A DNA stretch of 64,000 nucleotides from Paenibacillus odorifer (GCF_000758725.1 NZ_CP009428.1:5518001-5582000); one strand, 5' to 3'; counted from the first letter of the stretch, positions 26,387-36,010 are shown. Translations and numbers: made by a program. The notes: generated by a model not told the origin, from the letters alone.

Positions 26387-26820
26387 TAGTTCATTTCCCC
26401 CCATCGTTCTACTTCGATAATCGTCGTGCCTCTTTTCACTACTCTTACAACCTCATCCTTGCCTAGAGACTGTTCAGAGGTCGCGCTCCACGTATCTCCG
26501 CCTACCTTCACTTGCCCGTAACGTCCCTGCTCTATCGGCTCAACAACTACTCCTTGCCTACCGATGATTTCTGTACCTGTATCCTTGAACCCACGTGAAT
26601 GGCGAAATCTAGAAACCAGTGGTTTCGAGAATATAGTCAGACCAAGTGCGACCAGTGATCCAAGGACCACCTGAAACAAAATGGCTTCGGGAACAATCAG
26701 CGACACCAAACCTGCGGCCAAAGCACCAATACTAAGCCACAATAAATAAAAAGTAAGCGTCATCATCTCTACAACAAACAGGACACCGGCTGCGATCAGC
26801 CAAAACACCCACACAACCAT
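26386..26820 (-). CDS. NfeD-like membrane protein
   Basis: About 144 residues with three or four hydrophobic segments (VVWVFWLIAAGVLFVVEMM, YLLWLSIGALAAGLVSLIV, VVLGSLVALGLTIF) and a C-terminal OB-fold domain (GRQGVVVEPIEQGRYGQVKVGGDTWSA). It is the standard partner of SPFH proteins and is encoded immediately upstream of one. I chose ATG 26820, where the hydrophobic anchor begins; the frame extends further to 26910, and GTG starts near 26835 are possible. Confidence 0.88.
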   Translation of the reverse strand: MVVWVFWLIAAGVLFVVEMMTLTFYLLWLSIGALAAGLVSLIVPEAILFQVVLGSLVALGLTIFSKPLVSRFRHSRGFKDTGTEIIGRQGVVVEPIEQGRYGQVKVGGDTWSATSEQSLGKDEVVRVVKRGTTIIEVERWGEMN

Positions 26821-27422
26821 CGGTGAGCCCACCACCTTCCGTATGATACTACTATAACGAAAAGAAACATCGATGCGTTGCATAGTTCCACAAATAAATA
26901 TTTCAGGCATGTATATGATTTATATTCATTACATCGGTGGTTATGTGTTTCTTCATGAGTTTCTTGATAAAAGGCGAGTATACAAATCCAAAAGGGTTCA
27001 CTTTTTGAAGAGTCACTATAAATTAGAAAATTGTCCCCCTATATCACCTGATTTTATCCCTAGCGCAATTGCAAGCTATGCTTGAGAATAAGAGTTACCA
27101 TCACCCATTTATATCTAATTCATCCTAATTATCCAACTTCCAAACATCCTCCTCTATTCACTCAAACCATACACAGCATGTTACATCTTTAAAAATCCAT
27201 GAAACAGCAGCACACAAAAAGCATAAAAGAAAGCGCTTACTGATTGGGTAAGGCTTGATTTGGACCGCTGCTTTTTTGCTGCTGAATCTACGAATTGAAC
27301 TTCAATAGAGTGATAGGGACGCCAAGGGTGATGGTGCACTACAACCGACGGGAGGTGAAGGTCAGGACATCTTGCCGAAAAGAATTTCGAACTACACTTT
27401 GAATCTAGGAGGTAGAAATTCA
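26821..27422. other. Intergenic region before the chitinase genes
   Basis: No convincing gene is seen. A plus-strand frame at 26873-27085 has poor composition and no ribosome binding site. A CcpA-box-like sequence lies at 27227-27241. No clear -35/-10 pair for the chitinase genes could be picked out. Confidence 0.4.
27227..27241 (+). promoter_or_regulatory. Possible catabolite-repression (cre-like) site
   Basis: AAGAAAGCGCTTACT keeps the central AAAGCGCTT of CcpA boxes but departs from the usual consensus at two symmetric positions. It lies about 190 bp before the first chitinase start, where carbon control would make sense. Confidence 0.3.
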
Positions 27423-29366
27423 ATGATCTTCACGAAAAAAGCTTCACGCAAAACCTTTGCAATTGCGATGATCGCCGCGCTTGTTCTGACACTCTTTTCC
27501 ACCCTGGGCGGCAGTCCCAAAACAGCCAACGCCGCACAGGATTACAAACTGGTTGGTTATTACGCTTCATGGGCCGCTTACGGGCGTGCTTACAATGTAA
27601 CTGATATCGATCCTACCAAAATGAATGTCATTAACTACGCTTTTGCGGATATTTGTTGGAATGGCATCCATGGCAATCCCGACCCCACCGGACCTAATCC
27701 GGTGACCTGGTCTTGCCAGAATGAGCAAGGCCAAGCCATCAGCGTTCCGAACGGTACGATTGTTCTTGGTGACCCTTGGATTGACACTGGAAAAAGCTTC
27801 GGGGATGACAAATGGGATGATCCCATCAAAGGTAACCTGAAGCAGCTATGGAAGCTTAAGGAAAAGAACCCGAACCTGAAGACCCTAATCTCCGTTGGGG
27901 GCTGGACCTGGTCGAACCGTTTCTCGGATGTAGCTGCGACAGCTGCGACCCGTGAGGTTTTTGCCAATTCCGCGGTTGATTTTATTCGAAAATACAAGAT
28001 GGACGGCGTGGATCTCGACTGGGAATATCCAGTAAGTGGTGGACTCGCAGGCAATAGCTACCGTTCTGAAGATAAAGAAAACTATGTACTGCTGCTGCAA
28101 AAAGTTCGCGAAAAGCTGAATACAGCCGGCGCGGCGGATGGAAAAACCTATCTGCTGACCATTGCTTCCGGGGCAGGCCCAACGTATATCAACAATAATA
28201 ATCTGGCCGGCATTGCTTCCGTTGTCGACTGGATCAATATTATGACCTATGACTTTAATGGGAGCTGGAACACCACCACCGGACACAATGCTCCGTTGTA
28301 CTATGATCCCGCAGCTTCCGCTTCGGGCTTAACCGAACCGCAAAATTTTAACATCGATAAAGCGGTAACCTCCTATCTTGCGAATGGTGTACCTGCGAAC
28401 AAGCTTGTACTTGGCATGGCTTTTTACGGTCGTGGTTGGGGCGGAGCTCCTGCTTCAGGAAACGGCCAATATCAGGTGTCCGCTGGCATCTCACCAACGG
28501 GTACATGGGAAAAAGGCAGCTATGATTTCTATGATCTCGAAGCCAATTATATCAACAAAAACGGTTATATCCGCTATTGGAATGATACATCCAAAGTGCC
28601 TTATCTCTATAATCCAACAAATCAAACCTTTATCAGCTATGACGACGTAGAATCCTTTGGCCACAAGATCAGCTACCTGAAGTCCAAGGGTCTTGCAGGT
28701 GCTATGTTCTGGGAAACAAGTGGTGACCGGAACAAAACACTAACCAATAAACTAAACGCCGATCTTGGTGGCGGAGTGGTGCAGCCGACACCGACACCAT
28801 CCACATCACCAACACCAACTGCAACCGCTACACCTACTGCAACTCCAACTGCAACACCAACGCCAACTGCAACCGTGACGCCAACCCCAACGCCTACACC
28901 GGGACAATGTTCTGCAGCGACCTGGGGTGCAACAACCGTATACACTGGCGGACAGCGTGTCTCCTACAATGGCTCAGTCTATGAAGCCAAATGGTGGACG
29001 CAAGGGGATCGTCCTGATCTTAGCGGAACTGATGGGGTCTGGAAATTCATCAGCGTATGCGGAACAGCGACACCAACTGCAACTGTGGCCCCAACTTTAA
29101 CACCTACGGTAGCACCAACGCCTACCGCAACCGTTGCACCTACGCCTACTTTAGCGCCAACGCCAACTGCAACCGTTGCACCTACACAAACTCCTTTACC
29201 TACCGCTACGCCTACTTCGGAAGGGTCTAGCTGGGGAACAGGCGTTGCGTACAAAACAGATGATGTCGTCGCTTATAACGGAAAAACATATACCTGCTTG
29301 CAGCCCCACACTTCACTTCAGGGCTGGGAGCCAGCCACCACACCTGCGCTATGGAAGCTCAATTAA
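27423..29366 (+). CDS. Secreted GH18 chitinase with two CBM5/12-type modules
   Basis: The 647-residue enzyme has a signal peptide (residues 1 to about 38, ending TANAAQ) and a GH18 barrel (about 42-440) whose catalytic motif DGVDLDWE places the acid at Glu201. A Thr/Pro linker leads to a chitin-binding CBM5/12 module (CSAATWGATTVYTGGQRV, AKWWTQGDRPDL), then a second linker and a related module at the end (VAYKTDDVVAYNGKTYTC, ALWKLN). It hydrolyses chitin outside the cell. I chose ATG 27423, which follows AGGAGG and starts the signal peptide. A second chitinase gene follows 60 bp later, probably co-transcribed. Confidence 0.95.
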   Translation: MIFTKKASRKTFAIAMIAALVLTLFSTLGGSPKTANAAQDYKLVGYYASWAAYGRAYNVTDIDPTKMNVINYAFADICWNGIHGNPDPTGPNPVTWSCQNEQGQAISVPNGTIVLGDPWIDTGKSFGDDKWDDPIKGNLKQLWKLKEKNPNLKTLISVGGWTWSNRFSDVAATAATREVFANSAVDFIRKYKMDGVDLDWEYPVSGGLAGNSYRSEDKENYVLLLQKVREKLNTAGAADGKTYLLTIASGAGPTYINNNNLAGIASVVDWINIMTYDFNGSWNTTTGHNAPLYYDPAASASGLTEPQNFNIDKAVTSYLANGVPANKLVLGMAFYGRGWGGAPASGNGQYQVSAGISPTGTWEKGSYDFYDLEANYINKNGYIRYWNDTSKVPYLYNPTNQTFISYDDVESFGHKISYLKSKGLAGAMFWETSGDRNKTLTNKLNADLGGGVVQPTPTPSTSPTPTATATPTATPTATPTPTATVTPTPTPTPGQCSAATWGATTVYTGGQRVSYNGSVYEAKWWTQGDRPDLSGTDGVWKFISVCGTATPTATVAPTLTPTVAPTPTATVAPTPTLAPTPTATVAPTQTPLPTATPTSEGSSWGTGVAYKTDDVVAYNGKTYTCLQPHTSLQGWEPATTPALWKLN

Positions 29367-29426
29367 AGACTTGCTGGAAGCATCGTTCCTGAAATAACAT
29401 TATCCCCCTTTGGAGGTATATTAAAT

Positions 29427-31829
29427 ATGATTGCAAAAGCACGTGCTAAGCGCAAAATATCCATAAGTTACCTTGCTGCGCTAATGAGCCTAATCGTTCT
29501 GGTTCCACTTTACACCGGGACAGGTGCATCCTTACCAGTGGCCCATGCCGCGGAAACAACACCTTCCGCTCCCGCTCCAGCAGCTGATCACCCTCGTAAA
29601 ATCGTTGCTTACTTCCCAGAGTGGGGCGATCAGGAGAACAAAGGATTTTACACCGTAGACAAGATTCCGTGGGATAAAATTACCCATATTAACTACGCCT
29701 TCGCCAAGGTAAATCCTCAAACGAACAAGATTGATCTCATGGACCGTACAGCTGCAATCGAAAAAGACTATCCCGGTCAGCTGACCACCCTGCCTTTTAA
29801 GGGGCATTTTAACCAACTGGTTAAGTACAAACAGCTCTATCCTGATGTCCGCACCCTGATTTCTGTTGGCGGCTGGTCGGGTTCCGGAGGGTTCTTCAAC
29901 ATGGCGAATTCAGAAGCCGGGCGAGAAGCTTTTGCCAATAGTGTTGTGGATTTTCTGCGTACCTATCAGTTCAACGGAGTAGACATCGATTGGGAGTACC
30001 CTTCTGGCACTGGGCAGTCCGGTAATCCTAACGATTTTGCCGTGGCAGAACCGCTGCGTACAGTTAATTACAACAACTACGTTCTTCTTATGAAAAAACT
30101 CCGCGAAAAGCTCGATCTGGCAGGTGCTCAAGACAATCAGAAATATGACCTGACCATTGCGGCCACCGCCTCTTCCTGGATTCTTGGGGGCATGAAGCTT
30201 GGGGAAGCCAATCAGTATTTAGACTGGGCGAACCTTATGACCTATGATTTCCATGGGGCTTGGAATGGATATGTAGGGCCGCATTCTGCATTGTACCCGG
30301 ATTCCCGCGATACTGAAACTGCTGCGCTGGGCACTCCGGTTCTGAATACCGACTGGGCGGTCCGATACTATCTTGGAACGCTTCCTCCGGAAAAAATCGT
30401 GATCGGAGTTCCTTATTATTCACGAGGCTGGAAAAATGTGAATGGAGGCATCAACAATACCGGCCTTTACGGCACAGCTCCGACAACCGGTGGGGGAGCA
30501 GATGGCCAATACGGGATCTGGAATGATCCCGCACCAGAGCAGCCTGCTGGTGCAAATCCGATCTGGCATGTGCTAAATCTGCTCAAAGATCCAGCGAATA
30601 AACGTTACTTCGATCCTGTTACCAAAACACCGTACTTGTTCAACGCAGACAAGAAGGTTTTTCTTACGTATGAAGATAAGGAATCTCTAGGCTACAAGCT
30701 GGATTACATTAAACAAAAAGGCTTGGGAGGCATGATGTTCTGGGAATTAACGGGCGATTACTCTGAGCAGAGCGATGGCACTTATACGTACGGCAATTCT
30801 CTGACCGATTTTGCCTATGATCAGCTGAAGACAGCCTCGCCGCCGGGCGGAGCTCCTAAGCCGCAGTTGCCTGAACCTAAAAACTTCAACCTCAGCTTCA
30901 GCGGCGCTTATGATCATCCGAACTATACCTATTCATTAAAAATAACGAACAATACCGGCACAGATATTTCCGGTGGCTGGAAGCTAGAATTCGACCTGCC
31001 AACAACTACAACCCTAACCTCGGCATGGGGAGCAGGTAGCGTTGAGCAAATCTCCACGGCCTGGGATTTCAACCGCTACCGTATTACAGGTACAGCTACT
31101 CAAACCATTGCAAACGGAGCTTCACTTGAAATTCCGGGTATGATGAAGCTGAATTTTTCAGGCGGTCCACAGCGAATCACCCTGAACGGAAACTCGTCCC
31201 AACAGGAATACGATAAACTGTACGGTGGCATTACGCCAACACCAACACCGTCTGCATCACCGACAGCAACACCTACTCCGACGACTACACCAACAGCAAC
31301 ACCAACGGCAACACCTACAACAACACCGACTCCGACGGCAACCGTGACGCCAACGCCAACTGTAGCGCCAACACCTACTCCTACGCCGGGACAATGCTCG
31401 GCAGCGACCTGGAATGCGGCAACCGCATATACTGGCGGACAACGTGTTTCCTACAACGGCTCAATCTATGAAGCCAAGTGGTGGACACAAGGCGATCGTC
31501 CCGATCTTAGCGGACCGGACGGTGTCTGGAAATACATCAGCGTATGTGAAACAGCAACGTCTACACCAACGGCAACTGTAGCTCCAACGGTAATACCGAC
31601 TTTGACACCTACGGTGGCACCGACGCCTACTGCAACCGTAACACCCACGCAAACTCCATTACCGACTGCTACACCTACTTCGGGAGGGTCTAGCTGGGTA
31701 ACAGGAGTTGCTTATAAAGTAGGTGATGTCGTTGCCTACAGTGGAAAAACGTATACCTGCTTGCAGCCTCACACTTCACTTCAGGGGTGGGAGCCAGCTT
31801 CTACACCTGCTCTTTGGAAGCTGATATAA
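29427..31829 (+). CDS. Secreted GH18 chitinase with CBM2-like and CBM5/12-type modules
   Basis: The 800-residue enzyme has a signal peptide (ending PVAHAAE near 42) and a GH18 barrel (about 56-470). Its catalytic motif is NGVDIDWE, with acid Glu190 and Asn in place of the usual first Asp. A beta-sandwich of about 105 residues (NFNLSFSGAYDH to GNSSQQEY) resembles CBM2-type binding modules. Then come Thr/Pro linkers and two CBM5/12-type modules almost identical to those of the upstream chitinase. The start has TTTGGAGG ten bases upstream. The shared tail but different catalytic part suggests duplication or module exchange between the two genes. Confidence 0.94.
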   Translation: MIAKARAKRKISISYLAALMSLIVLVPLYTGTGASLPVAHAAETTPSAPAPAADHPRKIVAYFPEWGDQENKGFYTVDKIPWDKITHINYAFAKVNPQTNKIDLMDRTAAIEKDYPGQLTTLPFKGHFNQLVKYKQLYPDVRTLISVGGWSGSGGFFNMANSEAGREAFANSVVDFLRTYQFNGVDIDWEYPSGTGQSGNPNDFAVAEPLRTVNYNNYVLLMKKLREKLDLAGAQDNQKYDLTIAATASSWILGGMKLGEANQYLDWANLMTYDFHGAWNGYVGPHSALYPDSRDTETAALGTPVLNTDWAVRYYLGTLPPEKIVIGVPYYSRGWKNVNGGINNTGLYGTAPTTGGGADGQYGIWNDPAPEQPAGANPIWHVLNLLKDPANKRYFDPVTKTPYLFNADKKVFLTYEDKESLGYKLDYIKQKGLGGMMFWELTGDYSEQSDGTYTYGNSLTDFAYDQLKTASPPGGAPKPQLPEPKNFNLSFSGAYDHPNYTYSLKITNNTGTDISGGWKLEFDLPTTTTLTSAWGAGSVEQISTAWDFNRYRITGTATQTIANGASLEIPGMMKLNFSGGPQRITLNGNSSQQEYDKLYGGITPTPTPSASPTATPTPTTTPTATPTATPTTTPTPTATVTPTPTVAPTPTPTPGQCSAATWNAATAYTGGQRVSYNGSIYEAKWWTQGDRPDLSGPDGVWKYISVCETATSTPTATVAPTVIPTLTPTVAPTPTATVTPTQTPLPTATPTSGGSSWVTGVAYKVGDVVAYSGKTYTCLQPHTSLQGWEPASTPALWKLI

Positions 31830-31930
31830 TCGGGTGCTCTCTTTGATTCCAACAAGAAGATTGTCCCATTACAAGGAGAACATCCCATTATTAGTGCAGA
31901 GTCATACTCATTCTCTGGGGCTTACGTTAA

Positions 31931-32106
31931 GGACCCAGTTGACGTTATTTACAAATTTCAAGCCTTTGGAGCTATGTTTCGGACTCCAGTGCTGCTATTC
32001 CTTATGAAATGCTTCTTTTGGGGTGTTTTTCGTGCCCATAGCGACTTTGGGGTCCAGTAGAATCTCAATTATCGGAAATAGCTACGTTTAAGGTCAGCTG
32101 TGTCCG
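31931..32106. repeat. Single copy of the 177-bp nested inverted-repeat module
   Basis: This 176-bp copy has degenerate outer arms (GGACCCAGTTGACGTTA and TAAGGTCAGCTGTGTCCG) and inner arms (CGGACTCCAGTGCTGCTATT and CATAGCGACTTTGGGGTCC). It has the same size and order of arms as array A. It lies between the second chitinase gene and rdgB; no ORF is seen from 31830 to 32241. Confidence 0.8.
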
Positions 32107-32175
32107 GGTGGCAGCTTCATACGGGTAAATGTGTTAGAATCGAACGAAGTTTGAGGCTTAGTTCAAAGGGAAGGT

Positions 32176-32232
32176 ATAAAAAACGGGGGTGCCCAGCAGC
32201 CATTTCGCGGCTTTTGGACACCCCCACTTTTA
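32176..32232. terminator. Terminator downstream of rdgB
   Basis: GGGGGTG at 32185 pairs with CACCCCC ending at 32225, with an inner AGCCGC/GCGGCT-like stem. T-rich runs lie on both sides; on the minus strand it reads GTTTTTTATA after the stem. Confidence 0.8.
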
Positions 32233-32241
32233 TAAAAAACT

Positions 32242-32898
32242 CTATTCCGGCGATAGGCCGCCTTCAGCCGCCAGTTTCTTCTCCAGCTTCGCCGTCAGCA
32301 GTCGCAGTGCAGTTCCTCGATGGCTGATCTGCTGCTTCTCTTCCAGCGTAAGCTCGGCCATAGTTTTTTCATGTTCCGACAGGTAGAATAGCGGGTCGTA
32401 ACCGAAACCACCGGCACCTGATGGTTCTGAAGTAATCCAACCTTCGACCGCACCTTCTGCGGTTAGCTCCTGCTTGGAAACTGGATCGTACAGCGATAAA
32501 GTACAGACGAACCTAGCCGTGCTCAGCAAAGGCTGATCTGTGTCTTCCCCCTGTTTCAATCTCTCTAGCTCGCTAAGCAGCTTTAGGTTATTTTCCCCAT
32601 CCGTAGCATCTTCACCTGCAAAACGTGCAGAGTACACACCAGGTCTGCCATCCAAAGCATCTACACAAAGACCCGAATCATCAGCGAGTACCGGAATTCC
32701 AAGTGCGTCACCTACGGCTTTGGATTTTTTAAATGCGTTTTCTGCAAAAGTAGCTCCGTCTTCTACCACATCGGGCAGATGCGGATAGTCATACATACTC
32801 TTAACTGTCAGGCCCAGCGGGGCAAAAGCGTGCTCGAATTCGCGCACCTTCCCCTTATTCTTCGTAGCGACAATGAGAATATTGCCCGTGGAATTCAT
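32242..32898 (-). CDS. rdgB: XTP/dITP pyrophosphatase (RdgB/HAM1 family)
   Basis: The 218-residue enzyme removes non-canonical purine triphosphates (XTP, dITP, ITP) before they enter DNA or RNA. Family motifs are present: ATKNKGKVREFE at the N-terminus, DDSGLCVDALDGRPGVYSARF in the middle, and GGFGYDPLF plus ISHRGTAL near the end. The start is one base after the rph stop codon, so the two are coupled. The gene corresponds to ysnA in Bacillus, where gerM, rph and ysnA lie in the same order. Confidence 0.96.
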   Translation of the reverse strand: MNSTGNILIVATKNKGKVREFEHAFAPLGLTVKSMYDYPHLPDVVEDGATFAENAFKKSKAVGDALGIPVLADDSGLCVDALDGRPGVYSARFAGEDATDGENNLKLLSELERLKQGEDTDQPLLSTARFVCTLSLYDPVSKQELTAEGAVEGWITSEPSGAGGFGYDPLFYLSEHEKTMAELTLEEKQQISHRGTALRLLTAKLEKKLAAEGGLSPE

Positions 32899-32899
32899 G

Positions 32900-33658
32900 T
32901 TACACCTCTTGGCCCGGCTGGCCGGAAGGGATTTTCAGAGCAATCGCTCCGAGCGCTTCTTTTTGTGCGGCAATCAGTTCATAAATCCCTTTCTCACCTA
33001 GACCCAATAAAAGATCCAGCTCTTGACGCGAGAATGGTCTTTCTTCGCCAGTTCCTTGTACCTCAACAAAAGCACCGCCGCCGGTCATGACTACATTCAT
33101 ATCCACTTTGGCTTTGGAATCCTCTTCATAATTCAGATCGAGCAGTGTTTTATCCCCTACAACACCTACACTAATTGCTCCCAAAAAGTCTGTTATAGGA
33201 AAAACAGCCAGCTTGTGCTGTAGTGCAATTTTATTAATAGCAAATGCCATGGCAACAAAAGCGCCTGTTATCGAAGCCGTCCGAGTTCCCCCATCCGCCT
33301 GAATCACATCACAATCCAGCGTAATGCTGCGTTCACCTAACGCTTGTAAATTCACCACGGAGCGAAGCGCACGGCCGATCAGCCGTTGGATTTCCATTGT
33401 ACGTCCGGTAAGTTTACCGCGTGCAGCTTCACGTTGATTACGGGACTGGGTGGCCCGTGGAAGCATCGAATATTCGGCAGTTACCCAGCCTTTTCCTTGT
33501 CCTTTAAGAAACGGAGGCACTTTTTCCTCTACAGTAGCCGTACAAATGACTTTGGTGTCTCCCATCTCAATGATCACGGAGCCCTCAGCATATTTATTCG
33601 TTTGGGTCGTTATTGTCAGCGGCCGTAATTGGTCGTCAGTTCGCCCGTTTGATCTCAT
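32900..33658 (-). CDS. rph: Ribonuclease PH
   Basis: The 252-residue phosphorolytic 3'-exoribonuclease trims tRNA 3' ends. The characteristic N-terminus (RSNGRTDDQLRPLTI), the TEYSMLPRAT region (here TAEYSMLPRATQSRNQREAARG) and the DVIQADGGTRTASITGA motif are present, and the length is normal for the family. It sits between gerM and rdgB as in Bacillus. Confidence 0.97.
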   Translation of the reverse strand: MRSNGRTDDQLRPLTITTQTNKYAEGSVIIEMGDTKVICTATVEEKVPPFLKGQGKGWVTAEYSMLPRATQSRNQREAARGKLTGRTMEIQRLIGRALRSVVNLQALGERSITLDCDVIQADGGTRTASITGAFVAMAFAINKIALQHKLAVFPITDFLGAISVGVVGDKTLLDLNYEEDSKAKVDMNVVMTGGGAFVEVQGTGEERPFSRQELDLLLGLGEKGIYELIAAQKEALGAIALKIPSGQPGQEV

Positions 33659-33821
33659 CTTTTCTGCCTCCTACATCGTATAGCTAATAGTTTAGTGTGA
33701 GTCCCGTTTCCCTGTTGTTCATTGCGGCAGTACACCGTTCGGGACGTTACGTCTTTTTGAGCAACTTTTATTCTACCAAAGAGGAGGCACAAAAGCATCT
33801 TTTAAACCTTAGAAGGTCATT

Positions 33822-34958
33822 CTATAACGGGAGCTCGTTCAAAAATTCAGGTGCAGAAACAGGTTTGCTATAATCCACATTGTCAGTGTCAGTAATCGAT
33901 TGTTTGCCGTTCAAACGAATTTGAACCAGAGCATCTTCCGTATTTTGCGCAACAGTCAGAACAACCGATTCCAGCAATTCGGCAGGAACTTCCTTCCCAT
34001 CTGCGAACATATCGTCAGTCAAGGATACAGTAACAACACCGTTTTGTCCGGCTTCAACCGAATCAAGTGATGTGCCCTGTGTCATAACCATTTCCAGACC
34101 GTCTCCGGATTCAGGTCCCGCAATCAGTTCATTGATAGCAGCAGTCAGCTGTTCTTGCCCTGCGGGTACAAAGCGCGTAACCGGAACATAATATTGGATA
34201 CCGTCAGGAGATGTTGTGGAAAAATAAACAGTAACCGCACTAGAGTTCATCAAAGATGGACCTTGTTTAGGCAGGTTAATGCCCATTGTGCGGGACAGCG
34301 GGCGATCCAGCGGAGTACCTTGAAGCGGCATTTCCGTAAGCTTTTTACCATCTACCCAGAACTGTACACCTTTAATGTCATCTTGACCGGTCAGCGTCCA
34401 AGTGATCGCTTCAAGGATTTTGCGTTCATCCGCAGCATCGTAGTTGTTAAATTCCGAATTGAACTCAACAACTGCCAGATTCGACTTGTCTACCGTAATG
34501 CTTTGCACCTCAGTTCCAGCTGGTAGAATGCCTTGGAAGCCTTCTGGCAATGAGGACGCATATTCTCCCTTATTCACTAATGCCATTAAAGAGTTCTTGA
34601 GCGTGCTGGAATCTTTGCTTTTTGGCAGATTTAGCGACACTGGAGCGAGTAAGCCGTTTCCATCTTCCAAATATACGGTCGTCCGGTCACCGGAAGCCGT
34701 TGTTTTATCCGTTGCTTTAGCGGTTTTGGTGCTGTCCTTAACAGCTGTTTGTGCATCATCCTGAGCCACTGGACCAAATACACCTGAATCCAAAGTGTTA
34801 TTTCCCTCTGTCTGTAGCATCTGCGCTTCAACCTCAGGTGGCGGAGCATCAATCGATGCTGATTCCGAACCGAACAAGCCACAACCGGACAGTGCCAGTG
34901 GAACTGCGAGTAGGCAGACCGCGGAAATCCCGCGGATTTGTTGCATTGTTTTCATCAT
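33822..34958 (-). CDS. gerM: GerM-domain spore lipoprotein
   Basis: The 378-residue lipoprotein has a signal ending LALSGC and two GerM domains of about 110 residues each (around 115-220 and 245-355, e.g. VYLEDGNGLLAPV and VYFSTTSPDGIQYYVPV). Bacillus GerM helps sporulation and germination, probably at the cortex or outer membrane of the forespore. The start is one of two adjacent ATG codons at 34958 after AAAGGGG. It is followed by rph and rdgB. Confidence 0.92.
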   Translation of the reverse strand: MMKTMQQIRGISAVCLLAVPLALSGCGLFGSESASIDAPPPEVEAQMLQTEGNNTLDSGVFGPVAQDDAQTAVKDSTKTAKATDKTTASGDRTTVYLEDGNGLLAPVSLNLPKSKDSSTLKNSLMALVNKGEYASSLPEGFQGILPAGTEVQSITVDKSNLAVVEFNSEFNNYDAADERKILEAITWTLTGQDDIKGVQFWVDGKKLTEMPLQGTPLDRPLSRTMGINLPKQGPSLMNSSAVTVYFSTTSPDGIQYYVPVTRFVPAGQEQLTAAINELIAGPESGDGLEMVMTQGTSLDSVEAGQNGVVTVSLTDDMFADGKEVPAELLESVVLTVAQNTEDALVQIRLNGKQSITDTDNVDYSKPVSAPEFLNELPL

Positions 34959-35224
34959 TTATTACCCCTTTCAAGGTTAGATAGCATTTGTACTGCTATG
35001 TATACGAGACCTTTGTCCAAAAAATAACAACTGCTTATCCTAAATTGTTGGAAAAGCCTGTGTACTTTATTTTCAGGTTGGGTTGGATCTAGATTTTAAT
35101 TCACATAGACTCCGCTTTCTGGACAAATACTTCTTCTAAACGTACAATCTGAGATAACACCAGCGCTTAACATCATGCTAACGAACGTTGTAATGCAAAG
35201 ACTTAACTTACGAGGTGACTAATC

Positions 35225-35833
35225 ATGGCTGATGAACCAATCGCAAAAATACCTTACAGTCTGAACAGCAAGGCAGTCGCAGATGCGACCAAAGTGTGGT
35301 TGAATAAGCGTGGAGTGAACCTGCAGGAAATCGCAGAGCTCGTTATGTTTCTGCAAAAAAAATATTATCCAAACTTAACAATGGAAGAGTGTGTCCATAA
35401 CGTTGAGATGGTACTCAGCAAACGGGAAGTGCAAAATGCAGTACTTACGGGCATTCAATTGGACATGCTCGCGGAGGAGGGGAAGTTGTTTCCGCCGCTT
35501 CAGGATATGATCGAAAATGATGAGGGATTATACGGAGTGGATGAGATTCTGGCTTTCTCCATCGTAAATGTATACGGCAGCATTGGCTTCACCAACTATG
35601 GTTATGTGGACAAGCTTAAGCCAGGCGTTCTTGAACGGTTGAACGACAAAAACACCGGGCAGATCCACACCTTTCTCGACGATATCGTCGGAGCTGTAGC
35701 CGCTGCAGCTAGTAGCCGAATCGCACACCGTAAGCAAGCAGAGCGTGAGATAGACCTCGAACTTCCGCATTCACCTGAGGATCGCGAAGAAGCTGCAAGG
35801 AAACTTGCAGAACATGAAAAACAACCGGAGTAA
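35225..35833 (+). CDS. Phosphatidylglycerophosphatase A-family protein (YutG-like)
   Basis: The 202-residue protein resembles the YutG/PgpA group of Gram-positive bacteria: conserved N-terminal YSLNSKAV-DAT region, DEILAFSIVNVYGSIGFTNYGYVDKLKPG in the middle, then IHTFLDDIVGAVAAAASSRIAHR. PgpA homologues remove phosphate from phosphatidylglycerophosphate, but this subgroup lacks obvious membrane segments and its reaction is uncertain. The ATG at 35225 follows GAGGTGA. It is monocistronic. Confidence 0.82.
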   Translation: MADEPIAKIPYSLNSKAVADATKVWLNKRGVNLQEIAELVMFLQKKYYPNLTMEECVHNVEMVLSKREVQNAVLTGIQLDMLAEEGKLFPPLQDMIENDEGLYGVDEILAFSIVNVYGSIGFTNYGYVDKLKPGVLERLNDKNTGQIHTFLDDIVGAVAAAASSRIAHRKQAEREIDLELPHSPEDREEAARKLAEHEKQPE

Positions 35834-35861
35834 CCGGTGTTTTGGGTACACTCTGAGAATT

Positions 35862-35913
35862 AAAAAGCGATTGTTTCGTAGCCCTTGCGGGTTATGAGAC
35901 AATCGCTTTTTTT
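35862..35913 (+). terminator. Terminator of the YutG-like gene
   Basis: AAAAGCGATTGTTTC pairs with GAGACAATCGCTTTT and is followed by TTTT. The loop contains a smaller AGCCC/GGGTT stem. Confidence 0.88.
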
Positions 35914-35915
35914 GA

Positions 35916-36006
35916 GGTTGGGTTGGGTTGGGTTGGTTGGGTTGGGTTGGGTTGGGTTGGCTTGGCTTGGCTTGGCTTGGCTTGGCTTGGCTTGGCTTGG
36001 CTTGGG
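35916..36006 (+). repeat. Telomere-like GGGTT/GGCTT short tandem repeat
   Basis: The tract starts with several GGGTT units (one shortened to GGTT) and changes to eight or so GGCTT units before ending GGGACC. The first half contains four consecutive GGG runs separated by TT, a strong G-quadruplex motif on the plus strand. Confidence 0.92.
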
Positions 36007-36010
36007 ACCG

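Noticed and set aside
26873..27085. 70-residue plus-strand ORF before the chitinases
   Set aside because: I considered a transposase remnant because of its basic C-terminus, but could not find a convincing motif, ribosome binding site or inverted repeats.
29967..29990. Inactive chitinase because of the altered catalytic motif
   Set aside because: NGVDIDWE keeps the Asp and the catalytic Glu; only the first, less critical Asp is changed, so the enzyme is probably active.
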